From: Hirsutella rhossiliensis
Taxonomy: Eukaryota > Ascomycota > Sordariomycetes > Hypocreales > Ophiocordycipitaceae
NCBI RefSeq assembly: GCF_020360975.1
Contig: NW_025408668.1
Coordinates: 5,642,001 to 5,706,000 of the forward strand
Length of the DNA stretch: 64,000 nt
Reading direction: 5' to 3'
The translations under genes and the position numbers were made by a program. The notes beneath the pieces are model-generated. The model did not search any database and was not told the origin of the DNA. It worked only from the letters and a program-made list of their open reading frames with translations. Each line of letters starts with the position of its first letter. Position 1 is the stretch's first letter. Below are positions 62,356 to 64,000 of the stretch, piece by piece.

Positions 62356-64000
62356 CTTTACTAGCTTATTTTATACTTATAGTTATAAAGTATATACTAT
62401 AACTATTAATATATAACTAAAAAGAAAAAAGAAAAGAAAGCTTAATTTTAAAACCTTTATTAGTTACTTTATTAGTTATAATTCTATAAATATCTTTTAG
62501 ATCTAGATTCCTTTTTTATAAAAGGTTATTTTAACTAAGGATATAATTTTTAATAAATCTAGCTTTTTTAATAAAAAGAGAGAATAATAGCCCCTCTTAC
62601 TTTTATAACGTTAGCTAATTTAAAAGATTTAAATCCCCCTTTCTTAATAGTCTTAAGAAGAGGTCTTAGATAAGGAAACGAAAAAAGAAACTAATATTAA
62701 AGTAGTTAAAGATAATACTAACTTTAAAGAAAAAGAAGAAGCTATTAGATTAAATAATTTAAATAAAGAAGGAGACTATAAGAAAGCGGTAGAGCTAGAA
62801 TACGCCTACCTCCCTACGCTTCCTCTTATAGAATAAGAAGAAGATCTAAAAGTAGCTTTTTCTATTAGTCTTCTTATCTCGACCCTTAAGGGAGTAAGAA
62901 AAGCATCTCTCTTAAAGGATTATCTAGCTGCCTTTTTATCTTTACTTTAAGAAGGAAAGGAAGGTATAGGGACTAATATAGTTACTAAAGAAGACTAACC
63001 TCTCCTTTATTTTAATCGATTTTCCGACTTTTATTTAACGCTTATAAAAGATAGTTCTTATAAAGTATTTATAGTAAGCTAGCTTTTTAAGCCTCTATTA
63101 GTAAGGAAGGTATATAAAAGAGACCTCTTAAATATACTAGTAAACTAAAAGTAGCTAGAAAAACACCCCTTTAAAGCTTAGTTTTTCTAGGCCTAGAAAG
63201 ACTACTTAGCCTTATATAAAGAGATAGGGTCTTTTAAAGAGGTCCTTAAGGAAAAGGTAAGAGGGAAATAGGCCCTTAGCTATAAGTAGGTCTTTATCTA
63301 TAAGACTAATAAATATAGCTTCCTTTAAAAGTATAAGGCCTAGCTAGTAATTTATAGGAACTAATAGGAAAAAGAGGATCTACTTACTAAGGTAGTTACC
63401 TTAGTAAGGATATCTTTTTAGACCCTTATAGCTATAGTAGTAGAATTTAACCTTAAACTTAATTAGATAGATATAGTTAACGCTTTTATTAACTACCCCG
63501 TTAAGGAAAAAGAAGTTATTTATATATAACTTCCTCTTAGTCTTCTTTTACGTTAATAATATTTTTAGGCCTACTTAAAAGAAGAAGAAGTAAATACTAA
63601 GGAGTTTATATAAGGCTTATAATAAAGGTATAAGATAACTAAGCTAAGGGAGCTAAACTAGTTCCTAGGGATATAAATCGTTTAGAATAGGTCCTAATAG
63701 ACTATCTTACTTACCTAAGACGTATATATTAATAAGGTCGCTTATAAATTCCTTCTTAATTCCCTTAAGAAGAAGGTTCCTTTTATACTTATATTATATA
63801 AATACCTTTTACCTAATCTATCTTTTTAAGCTAGGGAGTAAGAGAAATACTAATATTAATAAAAGGTAAGCTCCTTACTTTTTTTTAGCTAATTTTACTA
63901 GACCGGATATCTCTTTTATAGTCTCTTAGCTAGCTAGGTATAACTAGAATCCTAGCCTTAGGTATTAAGAAGTAGTAAATAAAGCTATCCTTTATCTTTA
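62356..64000 (+). mobile_element. copia-3, right part (runs off window)
   Basis: Continues copia-3 from the left part at 36,709. Pol on the plus strand: integrase-to-RT linker near 62,650-62,900, RT near 63,050-63,540 (V-E-F-N-L-K-L-N; I-D-I-V-N-A-F-I-N near 63,466-63,492), then Y-V-N-N at 63,549-63,560 where YVDD stood. Compared with the 40-46 kb copy, about 160 bp before this box are missing. RNase H and 3' LTR lie beyond the window. Confidence 0.8.

Noticed and set aside
1..64000. Mitochondrial or bacterial AT-rich DNA
   Set aside because: The bias is specific loss of CA/TG with CG partly retained, and all content is fungal nuclear transposons; no organelle genes, ribosome binding sites or operons are seen.
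1..64000. CRISPR arrays or other regularly spaced repeats
   Set aside because: Repeats seen are LTRs, TSDs, a two-unit 21-bp tandem, a 19-bp duplication and simple TA/TAA tracts; none has repeat-spacer structure.

Overview
This window looks like gene-free, transposon-packed heterochromatin of a filamentous ascomycete (Pezizomycotina). The main evidence is almost complete loss of the dinucleotides CA and TG on both strands, replaced by TA, which is the signature of repeat-induced point mutation (RIP). From 5,190 to 6,501, for example, I find no CA or TG at all. Nearly every old reading frame is cut by TAA or TAG, where Gln (CAA/CAG) or Trp (TGG) codons once stood. I see no host gene. All calls come from reading ancestral proteins through these changes and from aligning repeats by eye. 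Boundaries given as round numbers are approximate; LTR and target-duplication (TSD) boundaries were read base by base.

Layout. 1-3,770: relic of a Helitron Rep/helicase (+), cut by the window start. 4,324-12,168: complete Ty3/gypsy element G1 (+) with two 450-bp LTRs and a 5-bp TSD (ataag). 12,174-13,690: unassigned. 13,691-18,788 and 18,789-23,424: head-to-tail 3' halves of a second gypsy family, G2 (+), each ending in a 257-bp LTR. 23,425-25,550: fragment of a third gypsy family, G3b (-). 25,551-27,229: a copia LTR piece and unassigned RIPed DNA. 27,230-27,680: a small patch that escaped full RIP, with a tRNA-like relic. 27,681-30,548: two copia fragments (-). 30,549-35,625: gypsy G3 (-).

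From 35,626 to the window end lies a deep nest. A copia element (copia-3, +) is split at 36,709/62,356 by a 25.6-kb insertion flanked by G2 LTRs and the TSD cttta. Inside it, in order, are: a G2 3' region (-) whose antisense ORF carries a 470-bp solo LTR; a full-length copia element (40,208-46,535, -) with 479-bp LTRs; a truncated G1 relative (46,536-49,372, +); a fourth gypsy element G4 (49,373 to about 57,850, +); and two unrecognised coding relics (about 57,950-58,640 and 59,220-62,000).

The outstanding exception is 51,601-52,885. This is a 5'-truncated RNase H-bearing LINE (non-LTR retrotransposon) of normal base composition, with a 14-bp TSD, inserted into the already RIPed protease region of G4. 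It shows no sign of RIP and is probably the youngest event in the window. The nesting order, fate of CpG sites, fate of catalytic codons and the antisense ORF of G2 are developed in the findings.
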